From: Nocardia speluncae NBRC 108251
GTDB lineage: Bacteria; Actinomycetota; Actinomycetes; Mycobacteriales; Mycobacteriaceae
Assembly: GCF_001613245.1 (NCBI RefSeq)
Contig: NZ_BDBZ01000007.1
Coordinates: 434,001 to 498,000, forward strand
DNA length: 64,000 bases
Direction of reading: 5' to 3'
This document shows positions 25,311-33,091 of this stretch, one piece after another (the first letter of the stretch is position 1; every line of letters starts with the position of its first letter). Made by a program: the position numbers and the translations under genes. Below the pieces are notes generated by a model that was not told the DNA's origin, searched no databases, and saw nothing but the letters and a program-made list of their open reading frames with translations.

Positions 25311-26920
25311 CTGCAGCAACCGAACGGGATGTACTCGATGTCCTGGTGATAGGCGCGGGTTTCGCGGGAATGTACGCGGTGCACGCCGCCCGGCAGGCCG
25401 GGCTCGAGGTGCTCTGCCTGGAGGCGGGCGCGGGTGTGGGCGGGACCTGGTACTTCAACCGTTATCCCGGCGCACGGTGTGATGTGGAGAGCATCGACTA
25501 CTCCTATTCCTTCGATGAGGATCTGCAGAACGATTGGGTCTGGAGTGAGCGTTACGCCACCCAGCCCGAGATCCTGGCCTACATCAACCACGTCGCCGAG
25601 CGGTTCGACCTGTTGCGCAGCATCCGGCTCGGGACCCGGGTCGCGACCGCAGAATGGGACGAGGCTGCAGCAGTCTGGCGGGTGGCCACCGAAGCCGCGG
25701 ATGTCCACATTGCGCGTCATGTGATCTGTGCGACGGGGTCGCTGTCGATCCCCAACAAGCCGGCCATCCCGGGGGTGGACGACTTCGAGGGGGAGGTGCT
25801 GTTCACAGCCCAATGGCCGGACACGCAACCGTCGTTCGGTGGCAAGCGGGTAGGAGTGGTCGGCACCGGATCCTCCGGCATCCAGTCGATTCCGTTGATC
25901 GCACAGGAGGCGGCCGAGTTGACCGTGTTCCAGCGTACTCCGAACTACAGTGTGCCCGCCTTCAATCGGAAGCTGACCGAAGAGGACCAGCGCCGGATCC
26001 GGGAGGAATACCCCGAGCGTCGCCGCAAGTCACGGCTGAGTGGGGGCGGTTCGCCGTATGTGGCATACCCGAAGACCGCCGCCGACTGCACCCCCGAGGA
26101 ACGCGATGCGGCCCTCGAGAACGGTTGGCAGACCGGTGGAGTGCTATTCGGCAAGACCTTCCCGGACCAGTACACCGATATCGCCGCAAACGATTACGCA
26201 CGCGAGTTCGCCGAGGCCAAGATCGCCTCGATTATCGACGACCCCGAGGTCGCGCGTCATCTGATTCCCCGGAACCAGCCCCTCGGTGCCAAGCGGATCT
26301 GTACCGACTCAGGATATTTCGAGACCTTCAACCGCGACAACGTATCGCTGGTCGACCTCAGGGAGGAGCCGATATCGTCGATCGCCACCTGGGGAATCAA
26401 AACCGGTTCCGCTTCCTACGAGCTCGATGTCATCGTCTTCGCCACCGGGTTCGACGCCCTGACCGGGGCACTGGCACGTATTGATCTGCGTGGGGTCGGC
26501 GGCGTCCGGATCCAGGACGTATGGGCGGACGGGCCGCTCACCTATCTCGGTGTTCAGGTGCCGGGCTTCCCGAATCTCCACCTCGTCAACGGTCCCGGGT
26601 CTCCCGGAGTTCTTGCCAACATGGTGATGCACGCGGAGCTCCAGGTCGATTGGATCCTCGGCCTCATCCGTGCCGCCGACGACCGGGGAGCAGACCGGGT
26701 GGAACCCCGCACGGATGTGGCGCAGAAGTGGACCGCCGAGGTCGGCGAAGCGGCCGCGGGAACTGTTTTCGTCCGGACCGACTCCTGGTATCTCGGGTCG
26801 AACATCGAGGGAAAGCCCCGGCGTTTCATGCTTTACACCCGTGGGCTCGGGACCTACATGAGCATTTGCGAGGAAATCGCTGCCTCCGACTACGAGGGAT
26901 TCGTTTTCACGAGCCGGTGA
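25307..26920 (+). CDS. Baeyer-Villiger-type flavin monooxygenase (variant fingerprint)
   Basis: A 537-residue FAD/NADPH enzyme. Two Rossmann motifs are seen: VIGAGFAGMYA (residues 14-24) and VVGTGSSGIQS (near 187), plus GGTWYFNRYPGARCDVES. The BVMO fingerprint FxGxxxHxxxW reads FEGEVLFTAQW (160-170): the otherwise strongly conserved His is Phe166. Length and end (DSWYLGSNIEGKPR) are normal for cyclohexanone-monooxygenase-type enzymes. It is co-translated with the esterase. The substitution could change NADPH handling or ester formation; see findings. Confidence 0.85.
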   Translation: MTAATERDVLDVLVIGAGFAGMYAVHAARQAGLEVLCLEAGAGVGGTWYFNRYPGARCDVESIDYSYSFDEDLQNDWVWSERYATQPEILAYINHVAERFDLLRSIRLGTRVATAEWDEAAAVWRVATEAADVHIARHVICATGSLSIPNKPAIPGVDDFEGEVLFTAQWPDTQPSFGGKRVGVVGTGSSGIQSIPLIAQEAAELTVFQRTPNYSVPAFNRKLTEEDQRRIREEYPERRRKSRLSGGGSPYVAYPKTAADCTPEERDAALENGWQTGGVLFGKTFPDQYTDIAANDYAREFAEAKIASIIDDPEVARHLIPRNQPLGAKRICTDSGYFETFNRDNVSLVDLREEPISSIATWGIKTGSASYELDVIVFATGFDALTGALARIDLRGVGGVRIQDVWADGPLTYLGVQVPGFPNLHLVNGPGSPGVLANMVMHAELQVDWILGLIRAADDRGADRVEPRTDVAQKWTAEVGEAAAGTVFVRTDSWYLGSNIEGKPRRFMLYTRGLGTYMSICEEIAASDYEGFVFTSR

Positions 26921-27017
26921 TCTCCGGGGCCCACTGGCCGAGCAGGTCCGATGGTCGTGCCCACCGCTCGGTACGCTACGACACAGCCGGATCCGCTCGC
27001 CAGACAAGGTCTTCAAC

Positions 27018-27641
27018 GTGCCCGACACCGATCGCCGATCTTCGATCATGGAACACGCCGCGGCGTTGTTCGCCGAGAAGGGGATCAACGCCAGCACCGT
27101 TCGGGAGATCGCCGGTGCCGCCGGTATTCTCTCGGGCAGCCTGTACCACCATTTCGACTCCAAGGACGCGATAGTCGAGACGATCGTGGCCGAGTACCTG
27201 CGGGCCCTCACTCAGCGCTATACCGACGTAGTCCTGGCCCACTCGGACCCGGGGGCGCGGCTGCACGATCTGGTGCTGGTCTCGCTCCAGGTCATGCATG
27301 ACCATCCGCATGCCAGCGAGATCTACCAGGACAATCGCGACTCCTTCGAGGGCCGGGAACGATTCCGGGCTGTGCGCGAGCTCGCTTCGTCCGTGCACCG
27401 CACCTGGGCGGAGGTGATCGACTCCGGTGTCGCGGCAGGTGTCTTCCGGTCCGATGTCAACCCGCGAGTCTTCCACCGTTTCCTCCGCGACGCGGTGTTC
27501 CTGGCCGCGCGCTGGCACCTGCCCACCGAGATCTACAGGATCGAGGACCTCGCCGACGACACGGCCCGCATCTTCCTGGACGGGTTCAGCGCCCGGGCGC
27601 AACCGGCCGGGCGGCCGCCCGTTGGACGTGGGAACGGTTGA
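27018..27641 (+). CDS. TetR-family regulator, KstR2-like (second)
   Basis: A 207-residue protein closely related to the regulator at 21873: TVREIAGAAGILSGSLYHHFDSKDAIVETI in the DNA-binding part, and EIYQDNRDSFEG and VFHRFLRDAVFLAARWHLP in the ligand domain. The GTG at 27018 is the start; ATG at 27048 is possible but would cut into helix 1. Its 3' end overlaps the convergent FMN-oxidase gene by 56 bp. The two sisters may bind similar sites and divide control of the region. Confidence 0.84.
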   Translation: MPDTDRRSSIMEHAAALFAEKGINASTVREIAGAAGILSGSLYHHFDSKDAIVETIVAEYLRALTQRYTDVVLAHSDPGARLHDLVLVSLQVMHDHPHASEIYQDNRDSFEGRERFRAVRELASSVHRTWAEVIDSGVAAGVFRSDVNPRVFHRFLRDAVFLAARWHLPTEIYRIEDLADDTARIFLDGFSARAQPAGRPPVGRGNG

Positions 27642-28797
27642 GGTCGGCCACGTCGTCGACGCCCATCAGAGTGAGGGTCCGAACGATCTCCTGACGGAAG
27701 ATCTCCAGGACATGCTCGACGCCCGCCTGCCCGCGAGCAGCCAGCCCGTAGACGTACGGTCGTCCGATACCGACGGCGGTGGCTCCGAGGGCGAGCGCCT
27801 TGACCACGTCGGTGCCCCGGCGCACGCCGCCGTCGAGGAAGACCGGGACACGGCTGCCGACACGGTCGACCACCGCCGGCAGTGCGTCCAGGGCGGCCGG
27901 AGCGCCGTCCAGTTGCCGCCCGCCGTGGTTGGAGACCAACACTCCGTCTGCGCCCAGATCGACAGCCCGGCAGGCATCCTCGGCATCGAGGATGCCCTTG
28001 ATGTACACCGGCCCCGGCCACAGGTCTCGGATTCGGCCGAAGTCGTCCCATACGAGGTCCGGTCGTAACAGGTTCTGCTGGGTCCGGGCCGACGCTACCG
28101 CGGCTTTCGTGCCCCGCTCGTCGACCAGCATCCGTGCGGAGATTCGCTGGTGGCGCAGGAAGCCGTAGGCCCAACGCGGGCGGACGGCGGCACTCAGCGC
28201 CCGGCCCGGTGTCAGCGTGGGCGGAATCCCCATTCCGTGCTTGCGTTCGCCGATCCGGTTCCCTGCGGTGGGCACGTCCACCGTGACGAACAGTGCCGTG
28301 TACCCCGCTGTCCGCGCGCGATCGATGAACTTACCCGAAAGGGGTTCCCCTGTGGTCCGGCTCGTCCACGGGTAGAGCTGGAAGAAGTGGTCGTCCGCGG
28401 TTGCCTCGGCCACTTCCTCGACGGTGTAGCTCGATGCGGTGCTGATCACTGCGCGAGTACCGGCCGCCTCGGCTGCGCGTGCAGCCGCCCGCTCGCCCTG
28501 CCAGTGGGCCAGCCCGGTCATCCCGGTGGGGGACAAGAACACCGGGAGGGATAGCGCGGTCCCTGCGACGGTGGTGTCCAGTTTCGTGCCGCTGTTGCCG
28601 GTGAGGACGCGGGAGCGAAGTGTCCAGCGGTCGAAGGCGGCGCAGTTGTCCGCCATCGTCAGCCCTGTTTCCGCGCCGCCGTCGACGTAGGCCCACACCA
28701 TTGCGGGCAGAGCGCGCCGTGCGCTCCGGCGGTAATCCGCGATGGTGATCGGACCTTCGCTGCGCGCGGTCAGGGCGAAGCGGAGACCCTCGCTCAT
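27586..28797 (-). CDS. FMN-dependent alpha-hydroxy-acid oxidase/dehydrogenase
   Basis: A 403-residue TIM-barrel flavoenzyme. Family marks are YVDGGAETGLT near residue 37, SPTGMTGLAHWQGE near 85, TVDVPTAGNR, the catalytic region VLVSNHGGRQLDGAPAAL (His and Arg), and FLDGGVRRGTDVVKALALGA that binds the FMN phosphate. Members oxidise lactate, glycolate or mandelate to the 2-oxo acid. ATG 28797 is chosen as the start; a GTG 23 codons upstream keeps the frame, and neither has a good ribosome site. It converges with the TetR gene. Confidence 0.85.
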   Translation of the reverse strand: MSEGLRFALTARSEGPITIADYRRSARRALPAMVWAYVDGGAETGLTMADNCAAFDRWTLRSRVLTGNSGTKLDTTVAGTALSLPVFLSPTGMTGLAHWQGERAAARAAEAAGTRAVISTASSYTVEEVAEATADDHFFQLYPWTSRTTGEPLSGKFIDRARTAGYTALFVTVDVPTAGNRIGERKHGMGIPPTLTPGRALSAAVRPRWAYGFLRHQRISARMLVDERGTKAAVASARTQQNLLRPDLVWDDFGRIRDLWPGPVYIKGILDAEDACRAVDLGADGVLVSNHGGRQLDGAPAALDALPAVVDRVGSRVPVFLDGGVRRGTDVVKALALGATAVGIGRPYVYGLAARGQAGVEHVLEIFRQEIVRTLTLMGVDDVADLNRSHVQRAAARPVAPGR

Positions 28798-28926
28798 GGC
28801 GACATCCGGAGGGTGATCTTGTGTATCTGCGTGAATGATCTCGGGGCAGTCAGTGGCTGGGCCCACATCGTGGTCATCGCGCCGCTGCCGAGAAACGGGA
28901 TCGGCCGGCGCGGGAAAACATGTCGG

Positions 28927-29238
28927 TCATGGCCGGGTCTGTTCGGTGTCGACGGGAAGCGGGTCTCCGGACTGCACGGTGAGCGTTCCGCTCGCGGCCG
29001 CGGCACGTATCGACTCACCCAGGCTCGAGCATCCGGCAAACGTCACGCCGTCCGCTGTGCCACCTGCTTCGCGACGCCGGTGACAGGCCGCGAGTGCCGA
29101 GGCGTGCCACTGGATACTGGTCTGTTCCCAGCTGCTCTTGCGGACCTCGACAGTGGCACCGCACGCCGTGCAACCGACCGCCTGCATCGGCCCGTCATCG
29201 AGTCGGATATCGGGCCGGATCGCCACGCGCTCGTTCAT
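28927..29238 (-). CDS. small cysteine-rich protein, possible zinc ribbon/ferredoxin-like
   Basis: A 103-residue protein. The ATG at 29238 follows AGGAG by 5 bp. It contains VGCTACGATVEVRKSSWEQTS, then AACHRRRE and FAGCSSLGESIRAAAASG. The CxxC pair plus two later cysteines could bind zinc or an Fe-S cluster. I recall similar small proteins beside steroid and lipid genes in Rhodococcus and Mycobacterium, but I cannot name the family with confidence. It is on the same strand as the FMN oxidase gene, which follows 130 bp downstream. Confidence 0.6.
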   Translation of the reverse strand: MNERVAIRPDIRLDDGPMQAVGCTACGATVEVRKSSWEQTSIQWHASALAACHRRREAGGTADGVTFAGCSSLGESIRAAAASGTLTVQSGDPLPVDTEQTRP

Positions 29239-29461
29239 CGGCACTCCTGAATCGGCCGGGGAGGATGATCCCGGCCAGTCTGGCTGCCGCGATGGCCGGT
29301 AGTCCGGCCGTTCTCACTGACTGGAAAGGCTGACCCGACACCGGCCTCAGGAACCTCGGTACTTGCCGGCTCGGTTGCGTCGATGCGCTTTCGGATACGC
29401 GCCGGTCCCGTTGGACGGGATCGGCGCGATGAGCAGATGCGCTGCGCCCGACCATGAACAC

Positions 29462-30694
29462 ATGTCTCATGACTTGCCTGCCCAGTACTGCCCTGGCGAG
29501 CGCACCTTGGCCGACCTGGTGCTGATGGCGGACGGCGTGATAGCGCCGGTGTTCGAACCGCCCGGCGGGTATGTGGTGCTGGACGCCGGTGGGGTCACAG
29601 CCACCCAGCTCGAACTCGTCGATCCGGAAGGCGTCCCGGTCGCGCGGGTCGAGATGACGGGAAACGACGGCACACATGTCTGGGGACCGGTTACGCTGCT
29701 CGCCCGTCCGGAGCACGGCGCGTTCCGGCACCTGCATCTCGGTCCCGACCGGCTCGACGAGCAGTACCGAGGGTGGCCGACCGTCCCGGTCTCCGGCCCG
29801 CTCACCAGTACTGATCTCGCCACGATCCGCGCCCTGAACGGATCCGTCGTGCTGCTGGTCCTCTGCGACCCCGGCGACGTCCGCACCGTGACTACGGTGG
29901 GACTGGTCCGGGCCACCCAGGCGGCAGCCGAGCTGCTGGGCAATGCCGTCGTCGTCGCTGTGACCGTCGTTTCGCGCGGCGATCCAGCGGCGGACCGGCT
30001 GTTTCGTGAACGGGTGGTCACGGCGTATGCCCCGGGGCAGGTCCATCGAGTCGCGGGGAAAGGCGAACTGCCTCCCGCGATCGCAGAAGTAGTCGAATTC
30101 GACCGGCCACCGCCACATCGGCGCGGCCTGGTCCTCTTCCTCACGGGCCTCTCGGGCAGTGGAAAATCGACGCTCGCCCGCGCCCTGCACGACCGTCTTC
30201 TCGAACAGGGCCGGCGCACGGTGACCTCGCTCGACGGTGACAGCGTACGGCGCACCCTGTCCGCTGGGCTGACGTTCTCCCGGCGCGACCGCGAGGTCAA
30301 CATCTCCCGGATCGGCTGGGTGGCGGCAGAGATCAGCCGGCACGGCGGCGTGGCGATCTGCTCGCCGATCGCACCCTTCGAACAGACTCGTCGGCAGGTC
30401 CGCGAGATGGTTGCCGAAGCGGGTGGTGCCTTCTTCCTGGTCCACGTCGCCACATCGCTCGAGGAATGCGAGCAGCGCGACCGGAAGGGCCTCTATGCCA
30501 AGGCTCGGCGCGGCGAGATCCCCGACTTCACCGGTATCTCCTCACCGTACGAGGAACCGCCGGATCCCGATGTCCGGGTGGATACGGCCGGCCGAACGAT
30601 CGAAGAGGCTGCGGAAACGGTGCTCGAGGCACTCGAATCGGCGGGATTCCTCGAGCGAGTAACGCCGGCAAGCGCACTCCGGAAGCAGGTATAG
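29462..30694 (+). CDS. cysC: adenylyl-sulfate kinase with degenerate ATP-sulfurylase-like N-terminal domain
   Basis: A 410-residue protein. Residues about 220-400 are an APS kinase: P-loop GLSGSGKST (229-237), LDGDSVRRTLS, FSRRDREVNISRIGWVAAEI, the APFEQTRRQVRE lid, and FFLVHVATSLEECEQRDRKGLYAKARRGEI. Residues 1-210 resemble the PUA-like front of ATP sulfurylase (ERTLADLVLMADGVIAPV) but lack the catalytic HxGH-type motif, so they may be structural or regulatory. The kinase phosphorylates APS to PAPS. The start is uncertain: an ATG at 29429 is in frame. The CysQ gene follows in the same direction. Confidence 0.82.
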   Translation: MSHDLPAQYCPGERTLADLVLMADGVIAPVFEPPGGYVVLDAGGVTATQLELVDPEGVPVARVEMTGNDGTHVWGPVTLLARPEHGAFRHLHLGPDRLDEQYRGWPTVPVSGPLTSTDLATIRALNGSVVLLVLCDPGDVRTVTTVGLVRATQAAAELLGNAVVVAVTVVSRGDPAADRLFRERVVTAYAPGQVHRVAGKGELPPAIAEVVEFDRPPPHRRGLVLFLTGLSGSGKSTLARALHDRLLEQGRRTVTSLDGDSVRRTLSAGLTFSRRDREVNISRIGWVAAEISRHGGVAICSPIAPFEQTRRQVREMVAEAGGAFFLVHVATSLEECEQRDRKGLYAKARRGEIPDFTGISSPYEEPPDPDVRVDTAGRTIEEAAETVLEALESAGFLERVTPASALRKQV

Positions 30695-30906
30695 ACCAGC
30701 TTCCGCTGTCCCACTCCGCGGTACGCCGGCCACGACGCAGTGGGGAGTGTGCGGAGATCACAGTGTCCCTGATCCGAGCCGTGGAGGCTTATCGTGTTCC
30801 AGCACTGCATATCGTTCGAAAGCCGTACTCCGGGGTGGAGTTCTCCGGGAACCGGGTTGCTCGCCGGTGCAATCTCACCCGGCCGGACACACATCGGGAT
30901 TGCTCG

Positions 30907-31695
30907 ATGACCGCCCTGCCTGTTTGCCCGGACAGCGTCGCAGGAGGCGACGATACGTTCGCGCGCTGGCTGGCGGAGCGGACCGGTGATCTGCTGTTGC
31001 GGGTGCGCGTCACCGGCCTGGAAGGATCCGCCCTCGCGAACGCAGGTGATGCCGCCGCACATGACCTGCTGATCGAGCTGTTTGCGCGGTACCGCCCCCA
31101 TGACGCAGTGCTCAGCGAGGAGGGGCGCGACGACCGGGCGCGGACAGCGGCGCACCGGGTCTGGATCGTGGATCCGGTCGACGGAACGCGAGAGTTCTCC
31201 GAGCCGCCCCGGCAGGACTGGGCGGTCCACGTCGCCCTGTGGGAGGGCGGGAACCTGGTGGCCGGGGCAGTCGCACTGCCGGCTGCCGGAATCACCTACG
31301 CGACAGATATTCCGCCGCGAGTCGCCGCCCGCACGCCGGGACCGCTGCGGATAGCGGTCAGCCGCTCACGCCCGCCCGCGTTCGTAGCCGAACTGGCCGG
31401 CGAACTCGGTGCAGAACTCGTGCCCATGGGTTCCGCTGGTGTCAAGGCGATCTCGGTCGTCCGCAATCTGACGGACGCCTACGTTCACGCGGGTGGCCAG
31501 TACGAGTGGGACTCGGCCGCACCCGTCGCCGTGGCGCGTGCCGCAGGGCTGCACACCAGCCGTGCCGACGGTTCGCCGCTGCGCTACAACCAGGCCGATG
31601 TGTTGTTGCCCGACCTGCTGGTCTGCCGGCCCGAAGTCGCGCAACAAATCTCCTCGTTCATCCGTTCGCGCAAAGACCCGATGCCCGCAGACTGA
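30907..31695 (+). CDS. cysQ: 3'(2'),5'-bisphosphate nucleotidase, CysQ-like
   Basis: A 262-residue phosphatase of the inositol-monophosphatase superfamily. The metal-binding motifs are seen: SEEGRDD near residue 66, WIVDPVDGTREF near 90 (canonical DPxDGTxEF), and YEWDSAAPVAVARAAGL near 200. CysQ removes the 3'-phosphate from PAP or PAPS and so pairs with the APS kinase encoded 212 bp upstream. Together they make and recycle PAPS, normally for sulfotransferases; no sulfotransferase gene is in this window. A strong hairpin follows at 31721-31756. Confidence 0.84.
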   Translation: MTALPVCPDSVAGGDDTFARWLAERTGDLLLRVRVTGLEGSALANAGDAAAHDLLIELFARYRPHDAVLSEEGRDDRARTAAHRVWIVDPVDGTREFSEPPRQDWAVHVALWEGGNLVAGAVALPAAGITYATDIPPRVAARTPGPLRIAVSRSRPPAFVAELAGELGAELVPMGSAGVKAISVVRNLTDAYVHAGGQYEWDSAAPVAVARAAGLHTSRADGSPLRYNQADVLLPDLLVCRPEVAQQISSFIRSRKDPMPAD

Positions 31696-31720
31696 AGGTT
31701 CCGGGAGTCGGTGCGGGCCC

Positions 31721-31756
31721 GCCGCCCTTCGGCAGCATGTGCTGCCGAAGGGCGGC
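31721..31756. terminator. bidirectional hairpin terminator
   Basis: Two perfectly complementary 17-bp arms (beginning GCCGCCCTTCGGCAGC) separated by only 2 bp, between the convergent cysQ and SDR genes. In RNA the loop would open to about four bases. The position 26 bp after one stop and 6 bp before the other fits termination in both directions. Confidence 0.75.
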
Positions 31757-31761
31757 CGTGC

Positions 31762-32538
31762 TCATACGTGAGGGATCGCCAGCAACCCGGCCGTTCCCCC
31801 GTCGACCGGTACGGTTACCCCGTTCACGTAGGCCGAATAGTCACTGGCGAGGAAGCACGCAACCCTGGCAATGTCCTCCGCGGCGCCGAGGCGACCCGAC
31901 GGTATCTGCTCGAAGTAGTCGCGGTCCGATCCGGGCAGTGTGTCGAGCCAGCCCCGGAATCCCGCAGTGTCCATCGACCCGGGGGAGATGACGTTGGCGC
32001 GGATGCCGAGACCGCCGTACTCCGCGGCGATACTGCGAGTCAGCGCGATCATCCCGGCCTTCGCGGCGCCGTACACGGCGAGACCTCGAACGGCACCGAG
32101 CCCGGCGCCGGACGTGGTCGAGACGATGGTGCCCCCGCCCTGATCGATCATGACCGGCAATGCTGCGCGGACACCGTAGAACATCGAACCGAGGTTGAGA
32201 TCGACGATATGCCGGTAACTCTCGACGGACACCTCGTGCAGCGGGCCTACGCGGGATCCGCCGGCATGGTTGAAAAGGATATCGAGCCTGCCATAGGTCT
32301 CCTCGGCCGCGCGGACGAGGGCGCCGACCTGCTCCGCGGAGGTGACGTCGCACGGCATCGCGAGAGCCCGCCCACCGGCTGCCGCGATCTCGCCCGCCAC
32401 ACCGGACACCGAATCGCCGTCCACGTCGCCCAGTACCACGGTGGCGCCGGCTGCCGCGAACTCGAGGGCGCTGGCACGTCCGATTCCATGGCCCGCTGCG
32501 GTGATGACGGCAATCTTGTTTTCGAGGGTGATCGACAT
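31762..32538 (-). CDS. short-chain dehydrogenase/reductase
   Basis: A 258-residue classical SDR: ITAAGHGIGRASALEF (cofactor loop), GDVDGDS giving an acidic NAD-type end of strand 2, FNHAGGSR for NNAG, STTSGAGLGAVRG and the catalytic YGAAKAGMIALTRS. It ends VNGVTVPVDGGTAG as in FabG-like enzymes. It stands alone on the minus strand, facing cysQ. Upstream (beyond 32538) is a decayed DUF1214 fragment. The substrate is unknown; an NAD-dependent alcohol dehydrogenase role is likely. Confidence 0.85.
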   Translation of the reverse strand: MSITLENKIAVITAAGHGIGRASALEFAAAGATVVLGDVDGDSVSGVAGEIAAAGGRALAMPCDVTSAEQVGALVRAAEETYGRLDILFNHAGGSRVGPLHEVSVESYRHIVDLNLGSMFYGVRAALPVMIDQGGGTIVSTTSGAGLGAVRGLAVYGAAKAGMIALTRSIAAEYGGLGIRANVISPGSMDTAGFRGWLDTLPGSDRDYFEQIPSGRLGAAEDIARVACFLASDYSAYVNGVTVPVDGGTAGLLAIPHV

Positions 32539-32639
32539 GGCCGGACTGTAGGGTCGGGCCCCGGGCCCCGCGGAAGGATTCCTGGACAGCGGGACAGCCG
32601 GGACCCATACCTCGGATCTCGATCACGCGGCACGTCGGG

Positions 32640-32815
32640 ATCGAGTGACTGTCGGCCGTCACTCAGCAGCCGCGCGGTGCCCTCGCGATGACCTGCGGTG
32701 CTGAGCCGGTTTCCGAAACCCGGGCCCTCGGCCGCGACCACGATGGTGACCGTGCCGCCGACCGTCTCGCGTTTATGTTGTCCGGCAAGATAGTTCACGG
32801 AGTAGTGTGCGAAAC
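32640..32815 (-). pseudogene. decayed DUF1214 C-terminal fragment (third copy)
   Basis: Translation on the minus strand gives GGTVTIVVAAEGPGFGNR and LSTAGHREGTARL, which align with GTLTIVVSAEDPGYGNW and LSTAGHAEGTALL of the intact DUF1214 proteins. Nothing upstream matches the rest of the family and there is no start with a ribosome site, so only the last fifth survives. It lies in the 553-bp gap between the SDR and the BVMO gene; the rest of that gap has no supported gene and should hold the BVMO promoter. Confidence 0.65.
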
Positions 32816-33091
32816 GCGCACGCGCGCAATGATGTCTCGCCGACCGGCAACCACACCGGTCCGGGAAAACTGAAGCTCGGCGAGTCGCCTCCGCGCACCG
32901 ATGAGCTCGTGACATCAACCGAGCTGGAGCGATTTGAGGGAGGGAACAGAAACTTCTGCGGCGTAGTCGTCGGCAGCGTCCGACCGCATCACGCCCAGTC
33001 ACCCTCGACCAGGCAGCTGCCGGCTCGCCATGTAGTTGAACCGAACCGCTGTGTCCCGTCCGCAGCGTCTCATCGAAAGGCAGATCCCACG

